A stretch of DNA of 64,000 bases. Source: Bacteroidales bacterium (GTDB taxonomy: Bacteria; Bacteroidota; Bacteroidia; Bacteroidales; Paludibacteraceae). Positions 44,981-54,214 of the stretch are shown here, piece after piece. Where the stretch lies: assembly GCA_900769555.1 (NCBI GenBank), contig CAAGHA010000023.1, positions 17,133-81,132 on the forward strand, written 5' to 3'. The position numbers and the translations under genes are program-made. The stretch's first letter is position 1; every line of letters begins with the position of its first letter. The notes under the pieces were generated by a model that searched no databases, had not been told where the DNA came from, and saw nothing but the letters and a program-made list of their open reading frames with translations.

Positions 44981-45820
44981 TCAATAATACTCGATCTCCC
45001 GTTCAACGACATACATAGGTGAATCACCCAAAAACTGAACTCTTTTTATCCAATTTCCTTTTGAATCAAATTCGTACTGATAGGTAACCGGTAAATAAAA
45101 CTCTCCTGTTGTCATATCAACTGCTTCTTGTGACAATATATTTCCTGCCGGATCATACGAAAATTTAACCTCCATTATAGGTTCTTCGTTGGAAGAAAAA
45201 ACTTTAAATTGCTCTAACAAACGATTATCGCCATAACTCTCTTTACGATGATTTATCACTTCATTGGATTCGTTAAATAATTTTGTTTCTTTGGGCAATC
45301 CTCGCCTGTCTAAATATTGAATTTTTTTACGAATCAATCGATTATCTTTGTTATAGATATGGGTTGTTTCCATCAAATTCTCATCATTATAGTCCACCTC
45401 TTCTCTACTGCCTAAATAGCCATCTCCATCTTGATGTAACGTCGATATAGGACGACCTTTATCATCATGCTGAATCTTTGAAAGTTGAACCAATGAATCT
45501 AAATCATTATACACAGATCTCTCTATCAAAAGATCTTTCTTGTCATACTTAAATTCTGTATAATCCAACAACTCCCCAAAAATCGTATATTGCGTGATTT
45601 TTGAATACCAACCATCTTCATTAAACTCAATCTTCTTATCAAAATCATTTTCACGATAGCCTTCACCACTTAAGATCTTACCACCGGTTTCAAAGGCTTT
45701 ATACTGTTGTTCCGTAACACTTTTTACCTTACCAAACAACCCCATCTCTTTCCAATCATTATCAACATTGCCACAACTCATCAAGAGTAAAAACGGCAAA
45801 ATAACTCCTATTTTTTTCAT
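44981..45820 (-). CDS. Lipoprotein with YD/RHS-like repeats
   Basis: A 279-residue predicted lipoprotein (lipobox LLLMSC, Cys16). The body is a series of short strands in the YD-repeat style (FKYDKKDLLIERSVYND, IQHDDKGRPISTLHQDGDG, FSYDPAGNILSQEAVD, YEFDSKGNWIKRVQF), a pattern common in secreted Bacteroidales lipoproteins. No enzyme motif is visible. It is expressed as a single gene. Confidence 0.65.
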   Translation of the reverse strand: MKKIGVILPFLLLMSCGNVDNDWKEMGLFGKVKSVTEQQYKAFETGGKILSGEGYRENDFDKKIEFNEDGWYSKITQYTIFGELLDYTEFKYDKKDLLIERSVYNDLDSLVQLSKIQHDDKGRPISTLHQDGDGYLGSREEVDYNDENLMETTHIYNKDNRLIRKKIQYLDRRGLPKETKLFNESNEVINHRKESYGDNRLLEQFKVFSSNEEPIMEVKFSYDPAGNILSQEAVDMTTGEFYLPVTYQYEFDSKGNWIKRVQFLGDSPMYVVEREIEYY

Positions 45821-45878
45821 TTTTTCTATTTTAAAAATTTTATCACTTAGAAGAACAACCTATATAACAAAAAAGTTA

Positions 45879-48080
45879 TCACTTTTTCTCAATCAACTCA
45901 AAATCCATCTGCTTTTTCTCTAAATTGGTCTTTTTAACTCGAACCACCACTTCATCACCTAAACGATATACATTATGAGTTCTTCGACCAACTAAGCAAT
46001 AATTTTTTTCATCAAATGTGTAATAGTCGTCATCTAAATCTCTCATCGGAATCATTCCTTCACATTTATTCTCCTCCAATTCTACATAAATCCCCCACTC
46101 TTGGATACCCGAAATAACACCATCATAAATTTGCCCGACTTTATCACTCATAAACTCCACTTGCTTATATTTGATTGAGGCTCTTTCTGCATTAGCTGCC
46201 AGTTGTTCTCGATCTGAACAATGCTTGCAAAGATCTTCATACGCCACAGCATCAACACTTCGTCCACCTGACGCATATTCGTCCAATAAACGATGCACCA
46301 TCATATCAGGATAACGACGTATAGGAGAAGTAAAATGGGTATAAAAGTCAAATGCCAATCCGTAATGCCCCAAATTATCCGTCGAATATATCGCTTTTGA
46401 CATTGAGCGAATTGCAATCGTTTCAATCAAATTTTGCTCTCTCTTTCCTTGTACCTGATCTAACAAACGATTGATAGATGACGACACCTCCGTCTGCTTT
46501 CCATTTGTTTTTAATTTATAGCCAAATCGAGAAATGAACTGAGACAGATTAGCCAACTTTTCAGGATCTGGTAAATCATGTACACGATATACAAATGTTT
46601 TGGCTTTATCTTTCTTTAATTTAACTTTTCCCACATGCTCTGCTACCGTTCTATTTGCCAATAACATAAACTCTTCTATCAGCTTATTAGCATCCTTTGA
46701 CTCTTTGAAATATACACTCAACGGCTTACCTTTTTCATCAATTTCAAAACGAACCTCAGTACGTTCAAACGCAATAGCACCCTTTATAAACCGATTTTCA
46801 CGCAACTGTTTTGCCAATCTATCTAATGCTAAAATTTCCTCTTTCATCTCCCCTTCTTCCGTCTCAATTATAGTTTGAGCCTCCTCATAGGTAAATCTAC
46901 GATCCGAATTGATTATGGTGTGGACTATTTGATACTCCTTAACATTTGCTGCATCATCCATCTTGAACAGGACGGAGAAACAACACTTATCTTCATTTGG
47001 CCTCAACGAACACAGCCGGTTGGATAGTCTTTCCGGCAACATTGGTATCGTTCTATCTACCAAATAAACGGATGTAGCACGTTTAAAAGCCTCCTCATCT
47101 ATTGTATCGCCCTGTTTCACATAGTATGTCACATCGGCAATATGAACACCTACCTCCCATAGATTATCGCTCAATCGACGAATTGACAACGCATCATCAA
47201 AGTCCTTTGCATCAGCAGGGTCGATGGTAAACGTTGGTATATCTCTGCAATCCACCCTCTTTTCAATCTCTTCCGCAGGAATCTCTTCCGGAATTTCATC
47301 AGCTAATGATTCTATATGCTTTGGATAAGAATATGGCAACCCAAACTCAACCAATATCGCATTCATTTCCGCATCATTGTCTCCGGTCGCACCCAAAACT
47401 TCTACCACCTCTCCTACCGGATTTCTATCACGCTCCGACCATTCAATGATTTTTACAATTGCCTTATCTCCATTCTTTGCACCTTTTAAATTTTCTGCAG
47501 GAATAAATATATCGTTGTTTAACAAACGATTATCAACAACTAAAAAGGCATAATTTTGAACCGATTCTATTTTTCCAACAAATGTATCATGACCTCTTTG
47601 GATTACCTCTAAAACTTGTCCCTCTTGCATTTGATCTCGCCTTCGAGCAAATAATCTCACCCGAACAACATCTCCAACTATGGCTTTATTCATATATTTA
47701 TCCATGATAAAGACATCTTCACTTCCATCTTCCGGCACCAAATAAACTTTTCCTCCTGCTCTACGCTCCAATGTCCCTACAATTGAACCAGAGCGTGTAT
47801 CTAAACGATATTTACCTCTCGTCGGCTCAACCAAAAACTCTTGCAAAACCAAGTCCTCCAACAATTGCATCAACAACTGTTTCTCTGAAGTTGATTTTGC
47901 TCCGACATCAAACGCTACCTGCTTATAATTAACAAGTTGAGATGGATTGACTTGAAAAAAGTGAACCACCCGCTTCACCAACTCTTTTTTCGTCAAAGTA
48001 CCTGCAGAATTGGCTTTCTTTTTCCCGCTTTTCTTCTCTTTTCCTTTATTCTTATTCTTTTCTTTTGCCATAATATTCAT
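45879..48080 (-). CDS. rnr: Ribonuclease R
   Basis: A 733-residue processive 3'-5' exoribonuclease that degrades structured RNA. The layout is a lysine-rich N-terminus, a winged-helix region, cold-shock domains, an RNB catalytic domain with IDPADAKDFDDAL (the metal-binding aspartates) and a C-terminal S1 domain (GQIYDGVISGIQEWGIYVELEEN). Starts at 48080 (MNIMAKEK) or 48071 (MAKEK) are both possible. It is a single gene, divergent from the LD-carboxypeptidase gene. Confidence 0.93.
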   Translation of the reverse strand: MNIMAKEKNKNKGKEKKSGKKKANSAGTLTKKELVKRVVHFFQVNPSQLVNYKQVAFDVGAKSTSEKQLLMQLLEDLVLQEFLVEPTRGKYRLDTRSGSIVGTLERRAGGKVYLVPEDGSEDVFIMDKYMNKAIVGDVVRVRLFARRRDQMQEGQVLEVIQRGHDTFVGKIESVQNYAFLVVDNRLLNNDIFIPAENLKGAKNGDKAIVKIIEWSERDRNPVGEVVEVLGATGDNDAEMNAILVEFGLPYSYPKHIESLADEIPEEIPAEEIEKRVDCRDIPTFTIDPADAKDFDDALSIRRLSDNLWEVGVHIADVTYYVKQGDTIDEEAFKRATSVYLVDRTIPMLPERLSNRLCSLRPNEDKCCFSVLFKMDDAANVKEYQIVHTIINSDRRFTYEEAQTIIETEEGEMKEEILALDRLAKQLRENRFIKGAIAFERTEVRFEIDEKGKPLSVYFKESKDANKLIEEFMLLANRTVAEHVGKVKLKKDKAKTFVYRVHDLPDPEKLANLSQFISRFGYKLKTNGKQTEVSSSINRLLDQVQGKREQNLIETIAIRSMSKAIYSTDNLGHYGLAFDFYTHFTSPIRRYPDMMVHRLLDEYASGGRSVDAVAYEDLCKHCSDREQLAANAERASIKYKQVEFMSDKVGQIYDGVISGIQEWGIYVELEENKCEGMIPMRDLDDDYYTFDEKNYCLVGRRTHNVYRLGDEVVVRVKKTNLEKKQMDFELIEKK

Positions 48081-48119
48081 GAAGTTTTGGTGAGACCTAA
48101 AATCACTCTCTCATAATAA

Positions 48120-48127
48120 CAAAGATA
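48120..48127 (-). promoter_or_regulatory. Candidate -7 box for RNase R
   Basis: On the minus strand it reads TATCTTTG, a full match to TAnnTTTG, 40 bases before the ATG at 48080. The -33 region is not a good match. Confidence 0.45.
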
Positions 48128-48224
48128 CACTATTTTTTATTCTGTTTAACCTCTCTTATCAATTTTTATTTAAATTTTGTAATCATTAATTATCAAGAAC
48201 TCTCGTAAATAAAAAAAATATTTT

Positions 48225-48232
48225 TACCTTTG
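48225..48232 (+). promoter_or_regulatory. Candidate -7 box for the LD-carboxypeptidase gene
   Basis: TACCTTTG matches TAnnTTTG and lies 86 bases before the start codon at 48318. No convincing upstream TTTG is seen. Confidence 0.4.
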
Positions 48233-48317
48233 ACCTAATCTTACGATTTAGAGCTGCAACAGATAGTTCGGCATAAAACAAAAAAATTAATGGTCAAATT
48301 TTTAAATAGAACTAAAT

Positions 48318-49367
48318 ATGAGAAAAAGTTTACTTTACCTATTAAACATTGGATTGATTTTACTTTCGTTAAGTTCTTGTAATAAAGAATACATCACAAA
48401 CGAATACATTACCAATGAATATTACTCCAATGAATACTATTACGATGGTAAATTCTTTATCACAGACCAAGAGGAGATTACTCAAGACATTCGACCATCT
48501 TACCTAAAAAAAGGAGATACGGTTGCTATTTTTGCTATATCAAATGGAGTATCAAAAAGTGATTTAAAGAATGGTATTTCTGTTTTAAAAAATTGGGGAT
48601 TAAATGTAATTGAAGCAGATAATCTTTACCTCGAAAATGGTCGATATGCCGGAGAATTACACGATAGAATCAACGGATTTCAAAAATTATTGGATAATCC
48701 CAATATCAAAGCTTTGATTTCCGCACGTGGAGGATATGGTGCAGCGCAAGTACTTCCTTACATCGATTTTGAAAAGTTTTTAGAAAACCCAAAATGGATT
48801 GTCGGATATAGCGATGTCACTGCTGTACACTCTGCTGTAAATAATTTAGGAGTAGAAACAATTCATGGACCTATGGCCTATAAATTAAGCCACTCTGCCA
48901 GTGTAGAGTCTCTTAGAAAGGCTTTGTTCGGTGAGTTGGAAAGTCATGCTATCTCTACTAATTCTAATTGTATTGCAGGAAGTGGAGAAGGTCGGTTGAT
49001 TGGAGGAAATTTATCCATCATCTATAGTTTAGGAGGAACAATATTTGACCTAAACACAAAAAATGCCATCTTATTTATCGAGGACACCAATGAAAGCAAC
49101 TACCATATAGACAGAATGTTAACCAACTTAAAATTAAGTGGAAAGTTGGATTGTCTGAAGGGTGTAATCGTAGGAAGTTTCACCTCTATGACACAAGGTT
49201 CAGACCTTCCTTTGAACGAAATTATAAAAGAAAAATTGGAAAGTCTTGACATCCCTGTGCTTTATGGTATTAATATGGGGCATGACAAAGAGAACCTTGC
49301 TACTTATTTCGGAAGGACAGTAAAACTTGAGGTTAAAAGCGACAAAGCTACCATTACCTATAAGTAA
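48318..49367 (+). CDS. S66 LD-carboxypeptidase-like lipoprotein
   Basis: A 349-residue member of the LdcA/MccF peptidase family. The catalytic serine is in GYSDVTAV, and the glutamate and histidine fit FIEDTNE and GHDKEN. The family trims the terminal D-alanine from muropeptide tetrapeptides or cleaves related amide bonds. Unlike typical cytoplasmic LdcA, it has a lipobox (SLSSC, Cys21), so it is probably anchored in the envelope. Four 15-base tandem repeats (EYITN, EYITN, EYYSN, EYYYD) follow the cysteine as a tether. The stop codon lies at the edge of a dispersed repeat. Confidence 0.85.
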   Translation: MRKSLLYLLNIGLILLSLSSCNKEYITNEYITNEYYSNEYYYDGKFFITDQEEITQDIRPSYLKKGDTVAIFAISNGVSKSDLKNGISVLKNWGLNVIEADNLYLENGRYAGELHDRINGFQKLLDNPNIKALISARGGYGAAQVLPYIDFEKFLENPKWIVGYSDVTAVHSAVNNLGVETIHGPMAYKLSHSASVESLRKALFGELESHAISTNSNCIAGSGEGRLIGGNLSIIYSLGGTIFDLNTKNAILFIEDTNESNYHIDRMLTNLKLSGKLDCLKGVIVGSFTSMTQGSDLPLNEIIKEKLESLDIPVLYGINMGHDKENLATYFGRTVKLEVKSDKATITYK

Positions 49368-49537
49368 TTTTTAATAGATCCGGTCGAAATGATTTTGAAT
49401 GGCATTTTGTTTAGGTTCTCTCAATTTATAAAGGAGTGATGCGAGCATCGTAACTGCATGAATAAAATGAATTCAAAAGCAGACAAAACGGATTTAGAAG
49501 TTTAAAATTTATTTATCGTAATTTATAGAAGTTACTT
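49360..49537 (+). repeat. Dispersed inverted-repeat element, full copy J
   Basis: About 178 bases. It has the GGTCGAAATGATTTTGAATG block, a central palindrome GATGCGAGCATC, an inner ATTCAAAAGCA part and a perfect right end (CGTAATTTATAGAAGTTACTT). The left end has diverged and runs over the stop codon (49365-49367) of the preceding gene. Confidence 0.75.
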
Positions 49538-49566
49538 ATAGATAATATTTTGTAAAGAGAGGGGAA

Positions 49567-50928
49567 ATGGCAAAAAACAAATCGATATATGTCTGTCAAA
49601 ACTGCGGAGCTGAAGCTGCCAAATGGGTAGGGAAATGTCCGGCTTGTGGAGAATGGAACACCTACGTTGAAGAGATTGTTCGTAAAGACAACGGTGGAAA
49701 AAATTCGTTTCTTCCAAATCAAACAACCAATAAACCCATCTGCATCGATGATGTTGAAATTTCAGATGAAGTTAGAAATGACTCCGGTGATAATGAATTC
49801 AACCGTGTTTTAGGGGGTGGAATCGTTCCCGGCTCACTCACTTTAATTGGAGGAGAACCCGGGATAGGAAAATCAACACTTATTTTACAAATTGTTTTAA
49901 ATTGTAGAAATAAACGGACGCTTTATGTATCGGGAGAAGAGAGTACTCGACAATTAAAACTTAGAGCAGACAGACTAACCGACACTCCAAACCCCAACTG
50001 TTTCATCGTCAGCGAAACATCCTTGGAACAAATATTTGTTCATATTAAAAATATTAATCCGGAATTGGTTATCATCGATTCGATTCAAACCATTAGTACA
50101 GAAATGGCAGAATCCTCTCCCGGCAGTGTAACTCAAGTTAGAGAATGTTCTGCTGCTATTCTGAAATTTGCCAAAGAGAGTGGCGTTCCGGTTATATTAA
50201 TTGGTCATATCAACAAAGATGGTCATATTGCAGGACCTAAGGTTTTAGAACACATTGTTGATACCGTTCTGCAATTTGAAGGCGACCAACATTACATGTA
50301 TCGTATTTTACGCTCTATAAAAAATAGGTTTGGGAATACTGCAGAATTGGGGATCTACGAAATGCGACAAAATGGACTTAGAGAGGTAAACAATCCCTCT
50401 GAACTTCTGTTAAGTGATAATCATAATGGTTTAAGTGGAACAGCTGTTGGGGTTGCCATAGAGGGGGTACGTCCATTTTTGATTGAGGTTCAATCGCTTG
50501 TCAGTACTGCTGCCTACGGAACACCACAACGCTCAGCAACCGGATTTGACATTCGTCGTCTTAATATGCTGTTAGCGGTTTTGGAGAAACGAATAGGATT
50601 TAAATTAGCTCAAAAAGATGTTTACCTCAATATTGCCGGAGGATTACGTATCAACGACCCGGCTCTTGATCTCGCAATTATTTGTGCTGTATTATCTTCC
50701 AATATGGATATAGCGATTGATAACAAATGTTGTTTAACCGGCGAGATAGGTCTATCCGGAGAAATCAGACCGGTAAACAGAATTGAGCAAAGGATTTCTG
50801 AAGCCGAGAAATTAGGGTTTAAAAAAATTATCATTCCGGATTTTAAGCATATTGATACAAAAAAATTCAACATTGAAATTATCTTTGCCCAAAAAGTGGA
50901 AGAGGCTTTTAAAAACCTCTTTGGTTAA
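49567..50928 (+). CDS. radA: DNA repair protein RadA (Sms)
   Basis: A 453-residue RecA-like ATPase that helps process recombination intermediates. It has an N-terminal zinc finger (CQNCG and CPACGEW), Walker A GGEPGIGKST, the RadA-specific KNRFG motif and a C-terminal Lon-like domain (DVYLNIAGGLRINDPALDLAI, LTGEIGLSGEIRPV). It is the first of a plus-strand run with the endonuclease-fold and TPR genes. Confidence 0.95.
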   Translation: MAKNKSIYVCQNCGAEAAKWVGKCPACGEWNTYVEEIVRKDNGGKNSFLPNQTTNKPICIDDVEISDEVRNDSGDNEFNRVLGGGIVPGSLTLIGGEPGIGKSTLILQIVLNCRNKRTLYVSGEESTRQLKLRADRLTDTPNPNCFIVSETSLEQIFVHIKNINPELVIIDSIQTISTEMAESSPGSVTQVRECSAAILKFAKESGVPVILIGHINKDGHIAGPKVLEHIVDTVLQFEGDQHYMYRILRSIKNRFGNTAELGIYEMRQNGLREVNNPSELLLSDNHNGLSGTAVGVAIEGVRPFLIEVQSLVSTAAYGTPQRSATGFDIRRLNMLLAVLEKRIGFKLAQKDVYLNIAGGLRINDPALDLAIICAVLSSNMDIAIDNKCCLTGEIGLSGEIRPVNRIEQRISEAEKLGFKKIIIPDFKHIDTKKFNIEIIFAQKVEEAFKNLFG

Positions 50929-50995
50929 AACTTTCTACAATTGACATCTTTTGAAATTTTATTGATTTTGAACACCGATAACAATAAATAAAGAT

Positions 50996-52066
50996 ATGAG
51001 TCGTTCCTTTGTTAAAAAATTGGGAATACTAATGGGTATCGTACTTTTGATTATAGCTATTCTAGTTTCACTTTTCTTGTTGATTTTTACTTTAAAAGAT
51101 TATCAACCTGAAAAGGTAGAAACTATTTCTAAATCAGAAAATGTGGAGCTTTTAGACGTTAACCTATCCTTTAAATTACTCTCTTGGAATATCGGTTATG
51201 CAGGATTAAATAAAGAGATGGATTTCTTTTACGATGGAGGCAAAATGGTGCGCCCTATGCAATCCAAAGTTGAAGAGAATTTAAACGCGATACTTTCGGT
51301 CTTACAAAATCATAACGATGCAGATTTTATTTTCTTACAAGAGATTGATGTTGACTCAAAAAGAAGTTACAACATGAATGAATTAGAGTACTTAAAAAAG
51401 GGCCTTCCAAACTACCACACTTCCTACGCGACCAATTACAAAGTTCTATTTGTTCCAAGTCCGCTCTCCCAGCCAATGGGAAAAGTTGAAGCAGGATTGG
51501 CAACGTTTTCAAAAACAAAAGCGAGGTTGAGTCAAAGACACACTTTCCCGTTCAATTTTTCATGGCCCTTGAAGATATTTATGCTGGATCGTTGTTTTAT
51601 TACTTACGAAATTGCTACATCCAACAACAAAAAACTTATTTTGATAAACACCCATAATTCAGCTTTTGATGGAACCGGAAATCTACCCAAATCAGAATTA
51701 GCTTTCTTGAGGGAATATATGCAAAGAGAGTATAATAACGGAAACTATGTTATATTGGGAGGCGATTTTAATTTAGCTCCAAAAACTTTTACAAAAGATG
51801 ATTTTAAGGGTCTGTACGACATTGAGAACGCAATTTCTATGCCTAATGATGCCTTTAATAAAGATTGGCAAATTATCTATGATTCTCAGGTCCCATCAAA
51901 TCGGTCAACGGCAACAACCTATCAAAAAGAGGGTACTAAAGTCTATTGCATCGATTTTTTTATTGTTTCACCCAATATAAAAATCGATGCAATCAGATGT
52001 CTTGACTTAGGGTTTGAAAATTCAGACCATAATCCGGTTATCACCACATTCAAATTATTAAAATGA
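50996..52066 (+). CDS. Endonuclease/exonuclease/phosphatase-family protein
   Basis: A 356-residue protein with an N-terminal membrane anchor (about 13-34) and an EEP domain. Signature segments are LLSWNIGYAG, FLQEID (metal-binding glutamate), NTHNSAFDG, LGGDFN and SDHNPVITT. The family cleaves phosphodiester or phosphomonoester bonds in nucleic acids, lipids or inositol phosphates, and the substrate here cannot be told. The stop overlaps the next start as ATGA, so it is coupled to the TPR gene. Confidence 0.88.
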   Translation: MSRSFVKKLGILMGIVLLIIAILVSLFLLIFTLKDYQPEKVETISKSENVELLDVNLSFKLLSWNIGYAGLNKEMDFFYDGGKMVRPMQSKVEENLNAILSVLQNHNDADFIFLQEIDVDSKRSYNMNELEYLKKGLPNYHTSYATNYKVLFVPSPLSQPMGKVEAGLATFSKTKARLSQRHTFPFNFSWPLKIFMLDRCFITYEIATSNNKKLILINTHNSAFDGTGNLPKSELAFLREYMQREYNNGNYVILGGDFNLAPKTFTKDDFKGLYDIENAISMPNDAFNKDWQIIYDSQVPSNRSTATTYQKEGTKVYCIDFFIVSPNIKIDAIRCLDLGFENSDHNPVITTFKLLK

Positions 52067-54072
52067 GATTAAAAAAAATATACATACTTATAATTCTATC
52101 ACTCTTTTCCACCTCTATTCAAGCACAGATTAATACCAACCGGGTGCTTGCCATTGGTCGGAACGCGCTCTATTTTGAAGATTACGTTTTAGCCATGCAA
52201 TACTTTAATCAAGTAATTCGCATTAAACCTCACATGGCAGAGCCCTATTTTTATCGAGGAATTGCCAAAATAAGTTTAGAAGATTATAGCGGTTCCGAAG
52301 CTGACTGCAATGAGGCTCTTAGTAGGAATCCGTTCCTAATTGAAGCCTACCGTTGTAGAGGAATTGCACGCATCAACTTAAACAAATACAAAGAAGCAAT
52401 TGAAGATTTTGACAAAGGGTTAGAATTCGCTCCTGAAAACAAGGCCCTTTTGATATGCAAAGCACAAGCTGCCATACAAAATAAAGATTATAAAAATGCG
52501 ATCGATTATTTTGCCCATTGCATCAAGAAATATCCTCGATACAAAGAGGCCTATTTAGGTCGAGGGTACTCTTTTTTTGCCAATGAAGATACCCTCTCCG
52601 CCCTAAACGATTTTAATAAAACCATCGAATTGGATAAGTTTTATGCCGACGGACTCTCTGCCAAAGCTACTCTGCTTTACGAACTTGAAAATTATGAAGA
52701 AGCAGGAAAATTAATTGACGAAGCAATTCGACTCGAACCCTATAAATCCAATTTCTACATTAACAGAGGTTTAATTCGATACCAACTCCAAAATATTCGA
52801 GGAGCGATGGATGACTATAACCACGTTGTTCATCTCGATCCCAACAACATATTAGCATATTACAACAGAGGAATATTGCGAGCTCAAATCGGAGACGATA
52901 ACCGAGCAATTGAAGACTTCGAACGAGTGATTGAATTTGAACCGGACAATGATTTCGCAATCTACAACCGCGCTATTTTAAGAAACAAAATCGGAGAATT
53001 AGAAGGAGCCATCGCAGATTTGAATACGATCTTGAAAAAACATCCTCATTTCTTTCCCGCATACTACCTACGCGCAGATGCCAAAAGTAAACTTTTTGAT
53101 AAAAAAGGTGCCGAAAAAGATTACAACACAGGAATGTTAATTGAAAAAAAAGTTCTTACAAAAGAGGAAATTGCAAAAAAAAGCAATGAACGTTCAACAC
53201 GGGAAAGTTCAGAATCAGACTTACATAAACACAATAAATTGGCTGTTGCAAGCAAAGAAGAACAAAAAAGACGACTCACCTACAAAGGAGAATCAAGAGG
53301 ACGCATCCAAAATGTGAATTTTCATATCGAGATGGAACAAGATATTCTCTTATCATTCTATCCGACTCAAAAAAACGAGATAAACAAACCTATACACTAT
53401 AACCACGAGTTGGATTTGTGGCATCAACAAAAAAAGATTGACCAACAACTCTATTTAGTGAGTAAAAACAATAAAATCGAAACCCAAAAATTTGACAATC
53501 ATTTTCAGACGATTGAGAAACTAACAGCAGAAATAGAGATAAACAAGAGTAGCGAACTCTACTTTAACAGAGCACTTCATTTTGATGCTATTTCAGACTA
53601 TGATAGTGCAATTGAAGATTGTCAAAAAGCCATTCAAATCGACAACGGAGAAAATAATTGGATCTATTATTATACCTTGGCAACTCTCCGAAAAAAAAGA
53701 TGGGAGTATAACCATGAATACGAAGTAAATGAGTTGACGGAGGATGAAAAAAACAATACAAAAGAACAAATAGAAAAAGAGTTGATTGTAAAAGAGTTCG
53801 ACCAATCGATAAAACTTAAATCCAACTTCCCCTACGCATGGTATAACAGAGGAAATACATTGGCGTCATTAAACGATTATCGAAATGCAATTGCCAATTA
53901 TAGTAAAGCCATAGAGCTGAATAACGACTTTGCAGAAGCCTATTTCAATAGAGGACTTTGCAAAATACGTATTGGAGATAATGTGTCCGGGATCAACGAC
54001 TTAAGCAAAGCCGGAGAGATGGGAATTTACGTGGCATACAACATTATTAAACGTTTCAGAGAAAAAGATTAA
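52063..54072 (+). CDS. Secreted or periplasmic TPR protein
   Basis: A 669-residue protein with a signal peptide (to about STSIQAQ). About nine tetratricopeptide repeats lie in residues 25-360 (for example MAEPYFYRGIAKISLEDYSGSEADCNEAL), then a charged 110-residue insert, then more repeats to the end (FAEAYFNRGLCKIRIGDN). TPRs are protein-binding scaffolds; the partner is unknown. Its start overlaps the upstream EEP gene, and its stop codon touches the miniature repeat copy K. Confidence 0.88.
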   Translation: MRLKKIYILIILSLFSTSIQAQINTNRVLAIGRNALYFEDYVLAMQYFNQVIRIKPHMAEPYFYRGIAKISLEDYSGSEADCNEALSRNPFLIEAYRCRGIARINLNKYKEAIEDFDKGLEFAPENKALLICKAQAAIQNKDYKNAIDYFAHCIKKYPRYKEAYLGRGYSFFANEDTLSALNDFNKTIELDKFYADGLSAKATLLYELENYEEAGKLIDEAIRLEPYKSNFYINRGLIRYQLQNIRGAMDDYNHVVHLDPNNILAYYNRGILRAQIGDDNRAIEDFERVIEFEPDNDFAIYNRAILRNKIGELEGAIADLNTILKKHPHFFPAYYLRADAKSKLFDKKGAEKDYNTGMLIEKKVLTKEEIAKKSNERSTRESSESDLHKHNKLAVASKEEQKRRLTYKGESRGRIQNVNFHIEMEQDILLSFYPTQKNEINKPIHYNHELDLWHQQKKIDQQLYLVSKNNKIETQKFDNHFQTIEKLTAEIEINKSSELYFNRALHFDAISDYDSAIEDCQKAIQIDNGENNWIYYYTLATLRKKRWEYNHEYEVNELTEDEKNNTKEQIEKELIVKEFDQSIKLKSNFPYAWYNRGNTLASLNDYRNAIANYSKAIELNNDFAEAYFNRGLCKIRIGDNVSGINDLSKAGEMGIYVAYNIIKRFREKD

Positions 54073-54135
54073 GGTAAGTTCTACAAATTAGGTCGAGATG
54101 AAAAAATTAAAATTCCTAATTTATAGAAGTTGCCT
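54072..54135. repeat. Dispersed inverted-repeat element, short copy K
   Basis: A 64-base copy: AGGTAAGTTCTACAAATTAG with GTCGAGATG on the left, and TAATTTATAGAAGTTGCCT on the right, starting on the last base of the TPR stop codon. The central palindrome is gone. Its right end is 13 bases before a TATCTTTG box. Confidence 0.75.
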
Positions 54136-54148
54136 AAAAAAAATAACC

Positions 54149-54156
54149 TATCTTTG
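54149..54156 (+). promoter_or_regulatory. Candidate -7 box for the DUF3078 gene
   Basis: TATCTTTG followed by CA, 58 bases before the start codon. The region where a -33 box would lie is the right end of repeat copy K, so the insertion may have replaced or supplied the upstream promoter element. Confidence 0.45.
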
Positions 54157-54214
54157 CAAAACTAGACCCATAAAGTGCGGGAAGTAGCCAGGGAGTAAAA
54201 AAAACTAAAAAAAA

